64,000 nt of DNA from Erythrobacter sp. WG (GTDB lineage Bacteria > Pseudomonadota > Alphaproteobacteria > Sphingomonadales > Sphingomonadaceae). This document shows positions 47,701-56,604 of this stretch, piece after piece (position 1 is the first letter of the stretch; each line of letters begins with the position of its first letter). The DNA lies in assembly GCF_026586795.1 (NCBI RefSeq), contig NZ_JAPFGY010000008.1:53050-117049 (forward strand). Reading direction: 5' to 3'. Position numbers and translations under genes: made by a program. The notes beneath the pieces are model-generated. The model made no database searches, was not told the origin of the DNA, and was given only the letters and a program-made list of their open reading frames with translations.

Positions 47701-49491
47701 ATCTTCATCGATCCCAGCCCCGATCCCGCAGCCAGCTGGCAGGAGCGGGCGCGGATGTTCGCGCTGCCGCGCTCGAGCTGGGACGATTACGACAAGGCGC
47801 TGATCTCCAAGGGCGGCGGGGTCTTCCCGCGCACCGCCAAGACGATCAAGCTGTCGAAGCAGGCGCGCGCGGTGCTCGGCATCGATGTGAAGGAGATCGA
47901 GCCCGAGGCGCTGATCACCGCGATCCTCAAGGCGCCGGTCGACCTGCTCTGGTTCGGCGGCATCGGCACCTACGTGAAGGCCCCGCAGGAGAACAACATC
48001 GCGGTCGGCGACCCCGCCAACGACGCGCTGCGGATCGACGGCACCGAGGTGCGCGCGCGGGTAATCGGGGAGGGTGCGAACCTCGGCGTGACCCAAGCCG
48101 GGCGCATCAGCTTCGCCCTGAACGGCGGCCGCATCAACACCGACTTCATCGACAATTCGGCCGGCGTCGATTGCTCGGACAACGAGGTCAACATCAAGAT
48201 CGCGCTGGCCGCCGCCACCGCCAGCGGCAAGCTTACCGAGACAAAGCGCAACACGCTGCTGGCCAGCATGACCGACGAAGTCGCCACGCTGGTGCTCGAG
48301 GACAACCGCCTCCAGGCGCTCGCCCTGTCGATCGCCGAGAGTGGCGGGGCCGGGGCTATGCCGGCCTATGTGCGCCTGATCGAGCGGCTCGAGGAGGCGG
48401 GCGACCTCGATCGCCGCACCGAGGGTCTGGCCGACGGCGAGGCCCTGACCCGCCGTGCCGCCGACGGCGCCGGCCTGACCCGGCCCGAGCTCGCGGTGCT
48501 GCTGTCCTCGGCCAAGCTCGCGCTTCAGGACGCGATCGAGGGCAGCACGCTGCCCGACGACCCGGTGCTCGAGCCGCTGCTGCTCGCGCGCTTCCCCTCG
48601 GCGATGCGCAAGACCTATGCCGAGGAGATCCGCAATCACCGGCTGCGCCGCGAGATGATTGCGACCAGCCTTTCCAACCGCCTCGTCAACCGCATGGGCA
48701 TGGTCCATCCCTTCGAGCTCGCCGAAGAGGAGGGCGTGGGCCTTGCCGAGGTCGCCGCAGCCTTTGTCGTCGCCGAACGCCTGTTCGGGCTCGATGCGCT
48801 GTGGCGCGACATCGAGACCGCCGACATCCCCGAGGCCGCGCGCCTCGCGCTGTTCGGCCGCCTCGCCGCGGCGGTCGGCAACCTGATGAGCGACGTGTTG
48901 CGCACCGCCGCCGGCAATGTCGCGGCAGGCGCGCTGATCGCAGCCTTGCAGAAGGACGTCGACACGCTGATCGCGGGCCGCGAGGAACTGCTCACCGACG
49001 AGCCGCGCGCCCGCTCGCGGGCGCTTCGCGACAGCTTCGTCGCGCTCGGCACGCCCGAGCCGCTGGCGGCGCGGGTCGCGGCGATGTTCGACTTCGACGG
49101 CGCGGTGGGCCTTGCGCAGGCCGCCGGGGCGACGGGGATCGAGCCGTGCTTGCTGACGCACGCCTTCACCGATGTCGGCACGCTCCTCGGCCTCGACTGG
49201 GCGCAGGGGACCGCCGCCTACATGACGCCCTCCGATGTCTGGGAGCGGCTGCTGGTCTCGGGCCTTGCGCGCGATATCCAGCAGATGCGCATCGAGTTTC
49301 TGCGCCGACAGATCGCGACGAAGGACGGCAAGGCCGATCCGCGCGGGGCGGTGGCGGCCTGGGCGGAGCGCAATGCCAGCGGCGTCGCGCAGTTCCGGGC
49401 GATGGTCGCCCGCGCGCAGGCGCGTCCCCCGGTCGGCGCGGCGATGCTCGCGCAGATCGCCAGCCAGGCGAGGAATTTGCTGGAGCGGTAA
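44797..49491 (+). CDS. gdhB: NAD-specific glutamate dehydrogenase, large (GDH-180) type
   Basis: 1564 residues, the normal size of this class. N-terminal ACT-like and helical regulatory domains (about 1-650) precede the catalytic part, with the substrate lysine region PTGAKGGFYPKQLPN, GNGYDHKAMGITARGAW-type NAD region and GCGDMSGDVFGNGML. It deaminates glutamate to 2-oxoglutarate with NAD. The start at 44797 follows CAGGAG seven bases upstream. Single gene; the 123 bases before it hold its promoter. Confidence 0.95.
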   Translation: MGSKPVAAAPSKALIKALRLQLEASLLPGDAATEKSVLDEAAGYLLAAGAIRAPGQPVIQLESAGGERRHLRIAVINDDQPFLVDSIAATIAAQGVDIDLLLHPVVPVERDGGGTITRLGKDGARESLIYIETPRVDARQRRELLEALETTLGDVHAAVADWPGMQAAITADAEAAGALDPEMGALLAWLGGGMLTQLGHLTRHRDGTIADRLGICRASANDLLAAVSYERAFAWFDSEEAAGRVRPLLAIKSNVQSRVHRASPLDLFIVPVRNNGAITALSIHAGLWTSAAMNERPHEVPVLRRMVDELTAKLGFDPHGHNGKALVHAFTSLPNDLLTAFEPDRVAELVTAKMVLIDRPRPRLIMVRATLERHVFAFVWLPRDQLSTDVRLQIQAMLLRTSGAQLLDWSLSVESSTLALLRFLIDVRACDTLPDDAAIEAELFDLLRGWNEAVATHLAAFEEEGRAAALAARYAPAFPTGYRLAYGPEEAARDIARLRSLALGEGEGERIERLVRLYRLPADGPQTLRLKVYVLKGTLALSDAVPALENFGFRVLAEMPTPLADASLGAIDEFLLSLPAGREAGALLERADAIEAALAAVLNGQAEDDPFNRLVAAASLAPREANWMRAIYRYLRQTGVSFTIGTVVDALVAAPQVTRAMVELFKAHHDPAFAGDREEAAAAAQSAFTRGLAKVTASNDDRLLRLYRAVLAAVLRTNAFAPASEEALAFKLDSALVPGLPKPVPWREIFVYSARVEGIHLRSGAVARGGLRWSDRRDDFRTEILGLMKAQRVKNAVIVPTGAKGGFYPKQLPNPAIDREGWAAEGRASYEIFIRTLLSLTDNIVEGRVVHPHGVEVLDGEDPYFVVAADKGTATFSDIANGIAQSRDFWLDDAFASGGSNGYDHKAMGITARGAWLSVQRHFRELGVDVQNDPVTVVGCGDMSGDVFGNGMLLSKALKLVAAFDHRHIFIDPSPDPAASWQERARMFALPRSSWDDYDKALISKGGGVFPRTAKTIKLSKQARAVLGIDVKEIEPEALITAILKAPVDLLWFGGIGTYVKAPQENNIAVGDPANDALRIDGTEVRARVIGEGANLGVTQAGRISFALNGGRINTDFIDNSAGVDCSDNEVNIKIALAAATASGKLTETKRNTLLASMTDEVATLVLEDNRLQALALSIAESGGAGAMPAYVRLIERLEEAGDLDRRTEGLADGEALTRRAADGAGLTRPELAVLLSSAKLALQDAIEGSTLPDDPVLEPLLLARFPSAMRKTYAEEIRNHRLRREMIATSLSNRLVNRMGMVHPFELAEEEGVGLAEVAAAFVVAERLFGLDALWRDIETADIPEAARLALFGRLAAAVGNLMSDVLRTAAGNVAAGALIAALQKDVDTLIAGREELLTDEPRARSRALRDSFVALGTPEPLAARVAAMFDFDGAVGLAQAAGATGIEPCLLTHAFTDVGTLLGLDWAQGTAAYMTPSDVWERLLVSGLARDIQQMRIEFLRRQIATKDGKADPRGAVAAWAERNASGVAQFRAMVARAQARPPVGAAMLAQIASQARNLLER

Positions 49492-49507
49492 GGTCGCGGC
49501 CGCGGGC

Positions 49508-49572
49508 CGCGCGTGGCCGCTGGCGGGGCCCCCTCCCCCCAGCCCCCTCCCCGGCGGGGAGGGGGGGGCGGT
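49508..49572. repeat. GC-rich palindromic repeat, copy A
   Basis: The element begins GTGGCCGCTGGCGGGG, continues with two C-tracts (CCCCCTCCCC-like) and ends in a matching G-tract (GGGGAGGGGG), so its C and G halves can pair in one hairpin. It sits between the glutamate dehydrogenase and the ferredoxin-reductase gene. The same element returns at 50939 and 51144. Confidence 0.65.
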
Positions 49573-49653
49573 CCTGCCAATCCGCGAGGTTGACCCTTGG
49601 GCCAAATCCGGCACACCAGGGGGCGAGGGTCTCGGCAAGGGCATGAAGACAGG

Positions 49654-50892
49654 ATGACATCCACCACCGACACCGCCGACGTGGTCATCGTCGGCACCGG
49701 CCACGGCGGGGCGCAGGCGGCGATCGCGCTGCGCCAGCACGGCTTTGCCGGCTCGATCCTGATGATCGGCCGCGACCGTGCGCCGCCTTACGAGCGGCCG
49801 CCGCTGTCCAAGGAGTATCTTGCCGGGGACAAGGGCTTCGAGCGGATCATGATCCGGCCCGAGACCTTCTGGGCGGAGAAGGACATCGCCCTGCGGCTGG
49901 GTGCGGCCGTCACCGCGATCGACCCGGCGGCGCACCGCCTGACGCTGAACGACGGCGGCGAGGTCGGCTACGGCACGCTGATCTGGTCGGGCGGCGGCGA
50001 TCCGCGCCGCCTGCCGGTCCCGGGCGCGGTGCTGCCGGGCGTCTTTTACGTGCGCGACAAGGGCGATGCCGACGCGATGATGCAGGCGCTGGCCGACGGG
50101 GCGAGGCGCGCGGTGGTGATCGGCGGCGGCTATATCGGGCTCGAGGCGGCCGCGGTGCTGCGGAAGCTCGGTTGCGCGGTGACGCTCGTCGAGATGCTCC
50201 CCCGCCTGCTCGCGCGGGTGGCGGGGGAGGAGCTGTCCGACTTCTACGCGGCCGAACACCGCCGCCAGGGCGTCGACGTGCGGCTTGCGACCGGCGTGCA
50301 GGCGGTGCTCGGGACGGAAAAGGTCACCGGCGTCCGGCTCGATGATGGCGAGGAAGTGCCCTGCGACATGGTGGTGGTCGGCATCGGCATCGTCCCTGCC
50401 GTCGGCCCGCTGATCGCCGCCGGCGCGGCGGGATCGAGCGGGGTCGACGTCGACGAATACTGCCGCACCACGCTCGAGGATGTCTACGCGATCGGCGATT
50501 GTGCCGCGCACGCCAACCCCTTCGCCGGCGGCGACGTGATCCGCCTCGAATCCGTGCAGAACGCCCACGACATGGCCAACACGGCGGCGAAGGCGATCAT
50601 GGGCGAGGGCAGACCCTACCACGCGCTGCCGTGGTTCTGGTCGAACCAGTATGACCTCAAGCTGCAGACCGCAGGCCTCAGCATCGGCTTCGACGCGACG
50701 GTGCTGCGCGGCGATCCGGAGAGCCGCAAGTTCACGGTGGTCTATCTGAAGGAAGGCAGGCCCATCGCCTTCGACTGCGTGGGGACGATGAAGGACTATG
50801 TCCAGGCGCGCAAGCTGCTCGAGAGCGGCTGCGGGCGGATCGACCCGGCGCAGTTGGCAGATCCCGAGGTGGCGCTGAAGGATCTTGTCTAG
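49654..50892 (+). CDS. FAD-dependent ferredoxin/rubredoxin-type reductase
   Basis: 412 residues. It has two Rossmann motifs, [14 protein letters not shown] near the N-terminus for FAD and [16 protein letters not shown] for NAD(P)H, with [11 protein letters not shown] as the second FAD contact and the C-terminal ferredoxin-reductase domain. The class supplies electrons to P450s or dioxygenases. No ferredoxin gene adjoins it, though two P450 genes lie in the window. The ATG at 49654 is preceded by a weak ribosome site. Confidence 0.92.
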   Translation: MTSTTDTADVVIVGTGHGGAQAAIALRQHGFAGSILMIGRDRAPPYERPPLSKEYLAGDKGFERIMIRPETFWAEKDIALRLGAAVTAIDPAAHRLTLNDGGEVGYGTLIWSGGGDPRRLPVPGAVLPGVFYVRDKGDADAMMQALADGARRAVVIGGGYIGLEAAAVLRKLGCAVTLVEMLPRLLARVAGEELSDFYAAEHRRQGVDVRLATGVQAVLGTEKVTGVRLDDGEEVPCDMVVVGIGIVPAVGPLIAAGAAGSSGVDVDEYCRTTLEDVYAIGDCAAHANPFAGGDVIRLESVQNAHDMANTAAKAIMGEGRPYHALPWFWSNQYDLKLQTAGLSIGFDATVLRGDPESRKFTVVYLKEGRPIAFDCVGTMKDYVQARKLLESGCGRIDPAQLADPEVALKDLV

Positions 50893-50938
50893 CGTCTCCC
50901 CTCCCGCTTGCCGGAGGGGTTGGGCGCAGGCCTCGCAC

Positions 50939-51000
50939 GTGGCCGCAGGCGGGGGAGCCCCCGAACCCCGATCCCTCCCCGCGGGGAGAGGGAGGGCAGC
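50939..51000. repeat. GC-rich palindromic repeat, copy B
   Basis: Second copy: GTGGCCGCAGGCGGGGGAGCCCCC... ending CCCTCCCC then GGGGAGAGGGAGGG. A further small hairpin (CCCCTCCCG/CCGGAGGGG, about 50898-50919) directly precedes it. Lies between the reductase and queG stops. Confidence 0.65.
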
Positions 51001-51080
51001 CCCCGGAGGTTTTCCAGAGACCGCACCGTCGCTTCGGCAACGACCGCATCGCGCTCGCGGGTCAGGGCCTCGCCTTGATC
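51001..51080 (-). pseudogene. HEAT-repeat-like remnant similar to the end of queG
   Basis: Read on the minus strand it encodes EALTRERDAVVAEA followed by a helix-like stretch, close to the last HEAT-like repeat of QueG ([14 protein letters not shown]). Both are followed by the same GC-rich palindrome, so this looks like a degenerate duplicate of the queG 3' end. Independent evidence is lacking and the frame upstream is not continuous with queG. Confidence 0.35.
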
Positions 51081-51143
51081 CGCCGACGCATCCTCTTGGC
51101 ATCCTGGCTCTTCGGCGCGAACTTGCCTGCGGCTGCGCCGCCG

Positions 51144-51203
51144 CGTGGCCGCTGGCGGGGAGCCCCCACCCCCTACCCCCTCCCCAAGGGGAGGGGGGAC
51201 ACA
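51144..51203. repeat. GC-rich palindromic repeat, copy C (includes the end of queG)
   Basis: Third copy: GTGGCCGCTGGCGGGG, then C-tracts (CCCCTACCCCCTCCCC) and AAGGGGAGGGGG. The final residues of QueG (SPLPLGRG) and its stop codon are encoded by this element, so its arrival probably replaced the original 3' end of the gene. Confidence 0.65.
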
Positions 51204-52249
51204 GCGCCGAGCCTTCCCAAGGCCCACTGCGCCGCCTCTGCGACGACCGGATCGGGGTCCCTCGCCAATGCCTCCACCCGTGGGATCAGCCCGGCGTCAC
51301 CGCTGTTCCCCGCCGCATAGAGGCAGTTGCGGATGAACCTGTCCCGCCCGATCCGCTTGATCGGCGAGCCCGCGAACAGCGCCCGGAACCCCGCATCGTC
51401 CAATGCCAGCAATTCGCCGAGACGCGGGGCGACCAGCTCGGCGCGGGGGAGGAACTCGGCGATCGCCTGCGCGGCGGAGGCAAACTTGTTCCAGGGGCAC
51501 ACCGCGAGGCAATCGTCGCAGCCGTAGATGCGGTTGCCGAGCGCCGCGCGCAGCTCCTCCGGCACCGGGCCGTTGTGTTCGATGGTGAGGTAGGAGATGC
51601 AGCGCCGCGCATCCAGCCGATAGGGCACGGGGAAGGCGTCGGTGGGGCAGGCATCGAGGCACGCGCGGCAGCTCCCGCACTGGTCGCGGTGCGGCTCTGC
51701 CGGGGCGAGGTCGAGCGTGGTGTAGATCGCGCCCAGAAACAGCCAGCTTCCGTGGGTGGGGCTGACGAGATTGGTGTGCTTGCCCTGCCACCCGATCCCC
51801 GCCGCCTCGCCCAAGGGTTTTTCCATCACCGGCGCGGTGTCGACGAAGACCTTGACCTCGGCCCCCGGCACCTCGGCGACCAGCCAGCGGGCGAGGGCCT
51901 TCAGGCGCTTCTTGACGACATCGTGGTAGTCCCGCCCTTGCGCATAGACCGAGATGCGCGCGTGTTCGTCCGAGCCTTCCAGCGCCAGCGGGTCGTGGGC
52001 GGGCGCATAGCTCATGCCGAGTGCGATGACGCTCCTCGCCTCGGGCCAGAGTCCCTGGGGAGACCGGCGGTGCGCGCGCCGCGTCTCCATCCATTCCATC
52101 GTCCCGTGGTGCCCCTCGCCGAGCCACTGGTCGAGCCGGTCCGATCGCAGCGGGTCCTCGGCGGCGCTGGCGAACCCGCACGTCGCGAAGCCGAAGGCGA
52201 GCGCCCGCTCGCGCACTCTATCGGCAAGACTTGCGGCAGCGTTAACCAT
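51173..52249 (-). CDS. queG: Epoxyqueuosine reductase
   Basis: 358 residues. Reduces epoxyqueuosine to queuosine in tRNA with a cobalamin and two [4Fe-4S] clusters. Motifs: GVSYAP-like catalytic region ([13 protein letters not shown]), cluster cysteines [16 protein letters not shown] and [13 protein letters not shown]. The C-terminal part (about 310-345) is a HEAT-like repeat. The last eight or so residues come from a GC-rich repeat, so the natural C-terminus may be lost; the catalytic parts are complete. No other queuosine genes are nearby. Confidence 0.94.
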   Translation of the reverse strand: MVNAAASLADRVRERALAFGFATCGFASAAEDPLRSDRLDQWLGEGHHGTMEWMETRRAHRRSPQGLWPEARSVIALGMSYAPAHDPLALEGSDEHARISVYAQGRDYHDVVKKRLKALARWLVAEVPGAEVKVFVDTAPVMEKPLGEAAGIGWQGKHTNLVSPTHGSWLFLGAIYTTLDLAPAEPHRDQCGSCRACLDACPTDAFPVPYRLDARRCISYLTIEHNGPVPEELRAALGNRIYGCDDCLAVCPWNKFASAAQAIAEFLPRAELVAPRLGELLALDDAGFRALFAGSPIKRIGRDRFIRNCLYAAGNSGDAGLIPRVEALARDPDPVVAEAAQWALGRLGAVSPLPLGRG

Positions 52250-52295
52250 ATCCGGAGAGGCTCCCGTTTAATCCTGCCCGCTAACCGCGTATGCC

Positions 52296-53306
52296 ATGGA
52301 TATGGCGGTAAGCGATCGGATGCAGGCGGGCAATCACGCGGGAGGCTATAGCGCCATCCCGGCGGACGGGCGGCCGCTGGCGATAGAGGCACGCGGGCTG
52401 GTCAAGAGCTTCGACGGCACGCGCGCGGTTGACGGGGTGGACATCTCCGTCCCCGAGGGCGCGATCTACGGCATTCTCGGCCCGAACGGCGCGGGGAAGA
52501 CCACGACCTTGCGGATGGTGCTCGGCATCATCGACCCGGACGAAGGCGTGCGCCGGGTCTTCGGGCATGACCGCCCGCACGATATCGGCCGGCTGATCGG
52601 CTACCTCCCCGAGGAGCGCGGGCTCTACCCGGCGATGAGATGTATCGAGGCGATCGCCTTCATGGGCGCGCTGCGGGGGCTGCCGCTGAAGGAGGGCCGC
52701 AAGCGTGCGGTCGAGCTGCTCGAGCGCCACGGCCTTGCCCATGCGGCGGACCGCCAGATCCGCCAGCTTTCCAAGGGCATGGCGCAGACCGTCCAGCTGC
52801 TCGGCACGCTGGTCCACAAGCCCCGGCTGGTGGTGCTCGACGAGCCCTTCTCGGGCCTCGACGCGATCAACCAGGGCAAGCTCGAGATGATGATCCGCGC
52901 GCTCGCCGACGACGGGGTGACGGTGATCTTCTCGACCCACGTCATTCACCATGCCGAGCGGCTGTGCGAGGGCGTGGCGATCATCGCCGGGGGGAAGGTG
53001 CCCTATGCGGGCTCTGTCGAGGCGGCGCGCGACCGGATCCCGGCGCAGGTGCGTCTCGAGACCCGCGCGCGCGAGGGCGCATGGCTCGCCGCGCTGCCCA
53101 AGGAGACCCGCCGCAACGGCGACTTCTTCCACTTCCCGCTGCCCGCGACCGGGATCGAGCCGCTGCTGAAAGGCCTGATCGAGGGCGAGGCGGGCATCCT
53201 CTCGCTCTCCATCGAGCGCGCCGGGCTGCACGATGCCTTCGTCGCCATCGCCGGCGAGGCCGCTGCCCGCCAGCTTCAGGCCGACGCCGAAGGAGCCCGC
53301 GCATGA
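52296..53306 (+). CDS. ABC transporter ATP-binding protein (NatA/CcmA-like)
   Basis: 336 residues. Walker A ILGPNGAGKTTTLRM, signature QLSKGMAQTVQL (the C-loop is LSKGM instead of LSGGQ, as in the Nat/DrrA export group), Walker B LVVLDEPFSGLD and the H-loop STHVIHHAE are present. About 90 residues of accessory domain follow. Its stop overlaps the permease start by four bases. Probably a drug, Na+ or lipid exporter; the substrate is unknown. Divergent from queG. Confidence 0.93.
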   Translation: MDMAVSDRMQAGNHAGGYSAIPADGRPLAIEARGLVKSFDGTRAVDGVDISVPEGAIYGILGPNGAGKTTTLRMVLGIIDPDEGVRRVFGHDRPHDIGRLIGYLPEERGLYPAMRCIEAIAFMGALRGLPLKEGRKRAVELLERHGLAHAADRQIRQLSKGMAQTVQLLGTLVHKPRLVVLDEPFSGLDAINQGKLEMMIRALADDGVTVIFSTHVIHHAERLCEGVAIIAGGKVPYAGSVEAARDRIPAQVRLETRAREGAWLAALPKETRRNGDFFHFPLPATGIEPLLKGLIEGEAGILSLSIERAGLHDAFVAIAGEAAARQLQADAEGARA

Positions 53307-54559
53307 CCGATCTGCCCGCCCGCCCGCGCTTGTCGGCGATGGAAGCCGCCTGGGTCGTCGCCCGGCGTGATTTCGTCGCGGTGCTGTTCAGCCGCGCCTT
53401 CATCTTCTTCCTGCTGGGGCCGCTCTTCCCGGTGCTGATCGGCGGGCTTGCCGGAGGCATCGGCGGGGCGGTGCAGCGCGACACGGTGAGCGTGGAGGTC
53501 GGCCTCGCGATGGCGCCGGCGGACAACGCGAAGCTGCGCGCCGCCGCCGACCGGCTCGCTCCGCAGCTGGGCAGCGCCTTGCCGGTGCTGCGCGACGTGC
53601 CTGAGGCGGCGGGCGATCCCGCCTTCGACGCGCGCGCCTTCATGGAGGCGCGGCGCGGGAATTACGCGGCGATCCTCACCGGCTCGCTCGCCCGGCCGGT
53701 GCTGGTCGGCACCGATGGGCAGGTCGCGCGCTGGCAGGGGCCGGTCGCCCTCCTCGCCGGCCACGCGACCGAGGCTGAGCCGACCGCCTTCCCCGATGTT
53801 GCCGCCGAGCTCGTCGCCACCAGCGCAGCATCGGAAAAGGCCAGCCGGGTTCAGACCGCGCAGGCCGCGCAGCTGCTGCTGTTCCTCCTGACGATGCTCC
53901 TCGCGGGCATGGTGCTTTCGAACCTCGTCGAGGAGAAGGCGAACAAGATCATCGAGATCCTTGCCGCCGCGATCCTGATGGACGCGGTGTTCATGGGCAA
54001 GCTCTTCGCGATGCTCGCCGTCTCCTTCGTCGGCATCGCGGTGTGGGGGCTTGCGGGCTTCGGCCTGTGGTCGGTGGGCGCAGGCGCGATCACGCAGGTG
54101 ACCGGTTTCGACCCGGCGAACCTTCCCGCCCCCGCCGTCGGCTGGCCGCTGTTCCTGGCGCTGGGCGTCATCTATTTCGCGATGGCCTACCTGCTGCTCG
54201 GGGCGATGTACCTGACGATCGGCTCGATGGCCGCCTCGGTGCGCGAGGTGCAGACCCTGTCGATGCCGGCGACCATGCTGCAACTAATGGTCTTCTTCCT
54301 TGCCGCCTACACCATCAAGCAGCCCGGATCGACGCTGGAGCTGGCCGCGATCGCCTTCCCGCTGTCCTCGCCCTTCGCGATGCTCGCGCGGGCGGCGATG
54401 GAGCCCGAGCTGTGGACCCACGCCGTGGCGCTCGCCTGGCAGGCGGTGGCGGTGTTGGGGATCGTCAAGGGCGGCTCGCTGCTGTTCCGCAAGCGCGTCA
54501 TGAAATCGGGCGGGGCGGGGCGCGACAAGGGACGCAAGGGCGCCAGCCTTGCCGCCTAG
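53303..54559 (+). CDS. ABC-2 type exporter permease
   Basis: 418 residues. One membrane helix near 27-50, a periplasmic domain of about 130 residues (70-185), then five helices from about 190 to 400, the NatB-like ABC2_membrane_3 layout. The VLSNLVEEKANKIIEILAAA segment is characteristic. Partner of the preceding ATPase. A TTGACA box 39 bases after the stop is the likely -35 of the P450 downstream. Confidence 0.9.
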   Translation: MTDLPARPRLSAMEAAWVVARRDFVAVLFSRAFIFFLLGPLFPVLIGGLAGGIGGAVQRDTVSVEVGLAMAPADNAKLRAAADRLAPQLGSALPVLRDVPEAAGDPAFDARAFMEARRGNYAAILTGSLARPVLVGTDGQVARWQGPVALLAGHATEAEPTAFPDVAAELVATSAASEKASRVQTAQAAQLLLFLLTMLLAGMVLSNLVEEKANKIIEILAAAILMDAVFMGKLFAMLAVSFVGIAVWGLAGFGLWSVGAGAITQVTGFDPANLPAPAVGWPLFLALGVIYFAMAYLLLGAMYLTIGSMAASVREVQTLSMPATMLQLMVFFLAAYTIKQPGSTLELAAIAFPLSSPFAMLARAAMEPELWTHAVALAWQAVAVLGIVKGGSLLFRKRVMKSGGAGRDKGRKGASLAA

Positions 54560-54678
54560 GACGCTGCCCAGATCAGTCCCGCATTGCAACGGAATTGTTG
54601 ACATGGGCGGCAGTTGAGGCAGACTGCGACTCATAGCGGAGCGGCCCTGTTCCAGAGGCTGCCCGACGGGAGACAGAC

Positions 54679-56028
54679 ATGGCCACCATCGCCCCGCCGA
54701 CCCCGGTGCAACGTCCGCAGGTTCGCCGCGAACCTTCCGCCTACGAAGCGCTGAAGGCGCACCTCGCCGCCCATCCGGAGGAGCGGCTCCAGCATTCCCA
54801 CCCGTGGGACGTGAGCCGGTCCGACATCTATTTCGAGGACCGCTGGCAGCCGGTCTTTGCCGAGATGCGCAAGGCCGGGCAGCTGCACTGGATTCCGGAA
54901 AGCCCCTTCGGCCCCTATTGGGCGGTGGTCGGCCACAAGGCGATCCAGCACATCGAGGCCCTGCCCGAGACCTTTTCATCGAGCTGGGAATATGGCGGCA
55001 TCACGATCCTCAACCGGCTGACCGAGGAGGAGCTTGCCGCCGCGGGCGTCGACCGCCGCGAGCTGCCGATGTTCATCGCCATGGACCGCCCGCAGCACAC
55101 CGGCCAGCGCCGCACCGTCGCGCCGAAGTTCACGCCTTCCGCGATTGCCGACATGGAGGCGGAGATCCGGCAGCGGACGGGCGAGCTGCTCGATTCCCTG
55201 CCGCGCGGCAAGGTGTTCGACTGGGTTGACACCGTCTCGATCGAGCTGACCACCGGGATGCTCGCGATCCTCTTCGGCTTCCCCTGGGAAGACCGCCGCC
55301 TGCTGACCTTCTGGTCCGACTGGTCGGGCGACACCGAGCTCGCCACCGTGCGCGAGCTCGACGAGGTGCGCTGGGGCATCCTTCAGGAAATGGCGGCCTA
55401 TTTCCAGTCGCTGTGGATCGAGCGGACGATGGACAAGGAGCCGGGCAGCGACCTGATCTCCATGATGATCCATTCCGAAGCCATGAACCAGATGCGGCCA
55501 GAGGAATTCATGGGCAACCTGATCCTGCTGATCGTCGGCGGGAACGACACCACCCGCAACACCATGAGCGGGATCATCCACGGCCTCGACAAGTTCCCCG
55601 AGCAGCGCAAGCTGTTCGAGGAGCGGCCGGAGCTGATCCCCAACGCGGTGCAGGAATGCCTGCGGATGCAGACCCCGCTCGCACATATGCGCCGCACCGC
55701 GACCGAGGACACCGAGGTGTTCGGGCAGTCGATCAAGAAGGGCGACAAGCTGGTGCTGTGGTACATCAGCGCCAACCGCGACGAGGAGGTGTTCGACGAC
55801 CCCGACAAGCTCGATATCGAGCGCGAGAACGCGCGGCGCCACCTGGCCTTCGGCTACGGCATCCACCGCTGCGTGGGCGCGCGGCTCGCCGAGATGCAGT
55901 TGAAGGTGCTGCTCGAGGAAATGCACAAGCGGCGGATGCGGGTGCACGTGGCGGGCGATGTCGAGCGGGTGCGGGCGAATTTCGTCCACGGCTTCCGCAA
56001 GCTCGAGGTCGAGATCACCTCGTTCTGA
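54679..56028 (+). CDS. Cytochrome P450, CYP153-like alkane/fatty-acid hydroxylase
   Basis: 449 residues. The I-helix LIVGGNDTTRNTMSG, the ERR triad helix NAVQECLRM, the run QTPLAHMRRTATEDTEVFGQSIKKGDKLVLWYISANRD and the haem ligand in HLAFGYGIHRCVGARLAE match the CYP153 group as I know it. These soluble enzymes hydroxylate the terminal carbon of medium-chain alkanes or fatty acids, using a ferredoxin and reductase. The ferredoxin-reductase gene at 49.6 kb is a possible partner. Assignment to CYP153 is by motif memory. Confidence 0.88.
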   Translation: MATIAPPTPVQRPQVRREPSAYEALKAHLAAHPEERLQHSHPWDVSRSDIYFEDRWQPVFAEMRKAGQLHWIPESPFGPYWAVVGHKAIQHIEALPETFSSSWEYGGITILNRLTEEELAAAGVDRRELPMFIAMDRPQHTGQRRTVAPKFTPSAIADMEAEIRQRTGELLDSLPRGKVFDWVDTVSIELTTGMLAILFGFPWEDRRLLTFWSDWSGDTELATVRELDEVRWGILQEMAAYFQSLWIERTMDKEPGSDLISMMIHSEAMNQMRPEEFMGNLILLIVGGNDTTRNTMSGIIHGLDKFPEQRKLFEERPELIPNAVQECLRMQTPLAHMRRTATEDTEVFGQSIKKGDKLVLWYISANRDEEVFDDPDKLDIERENARRHLAFGYGIHRCVGARLAEMQLKVLLEEMHKRRMRVHVAGDVERVRANFVHGFRKLEVEITSF

Positions 56029-56103
56029 GGGGTGAAACCTGCGGGGCGGAACCGACGTATAAGGGGAGCGGGTGTCATGCCCGCCCCACGGAGTTGTCCC
56101 CCG

Positions 56104-56604
56104 ATGCGCCTGCCCCTGCTGAACCGCCGCCGTCTCATGGCCGCCACCGCGACGATCGCTGCCGCCTTGCCCTTCGTCAGCGCCTGCGGTGCCTCGCCCG
56201 CGGAAGCGAAGAACTTTCCCAAGGGCAAGACCGATGCCGAGTGGAAGAAGCTGCTGACGCGCGATCAGTATTACGTGCTGCGCACCGCCGGGACCGAGCG
56301 CCCCTTCACCTCGCCGCTCAACAAGGAGAAGCGCAAGGGCACCTTCGTATGCGCGGGCTGCGGCAATCCGCTCTATGCCTCGGCCACCAAGTTCGACAGC
56401 GGCACCGGCTGGCCGAGCTTCTGGCAGGCGATCGACAAGGGCGCGGTCGGCACCTCGACCGATTACCTGATCGGCTATCCCCGCACGGAAGTGCATTGTG
56501 CCGATTGCGGCGGGCATCTGGGGCACATCTTCGGTGACGGGCCGGCGCCCACCGGCAAGCGCCACTGCATCAACGGCGTGGCGCTGAATTTCGTGCCCGC
56601 CTGA
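56104..56604 (+). CDS. msrB: Peptide-methionine (R)-S-oxide reductase, exported
   Basis: 166 residues. An RRRLMAATATIAAALPFVSAC N-terminus combines a twin-arginine pattern with a lipobox-like cysteine (about residue 28), so a Tat-exported form is likely. The MsrB domain has zinc cysteines CAGC and CADC and the catalytic Cys in GKRHCINGVAL. It repairs oxidised methionine in the envelope. An alternative ATG at 56077 has an equally good ribosome site. Its stop abuts the convergent PilZ gene. Confidence 0.92.
   Translation: MRLPLLNRRRLMAATATIAAALPFVSACGASPAEAKNFPKGKTDAEWKKLLTRDQYYVLRTAGTERPFTSPLNKEKRKGTFVCAGCGNPLYASATKFDSGTGWPSFWQAIDKGAVGTSTDYLIGYPRTEVHCADCGGHLGHIFGDGPAPTGKRHCINGVALNFVPA

Noticed and set aside
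44794..51102. A 2102-codon open frame on the minus strand opposite the glutamate dehydrogenase and reductase
   Set aside because: It is a mirror of GC-rich codons; its translation is low-complexity (His/Arg/Gly/Asp) without domains, while the plus strand has full, recognisable enzymes.
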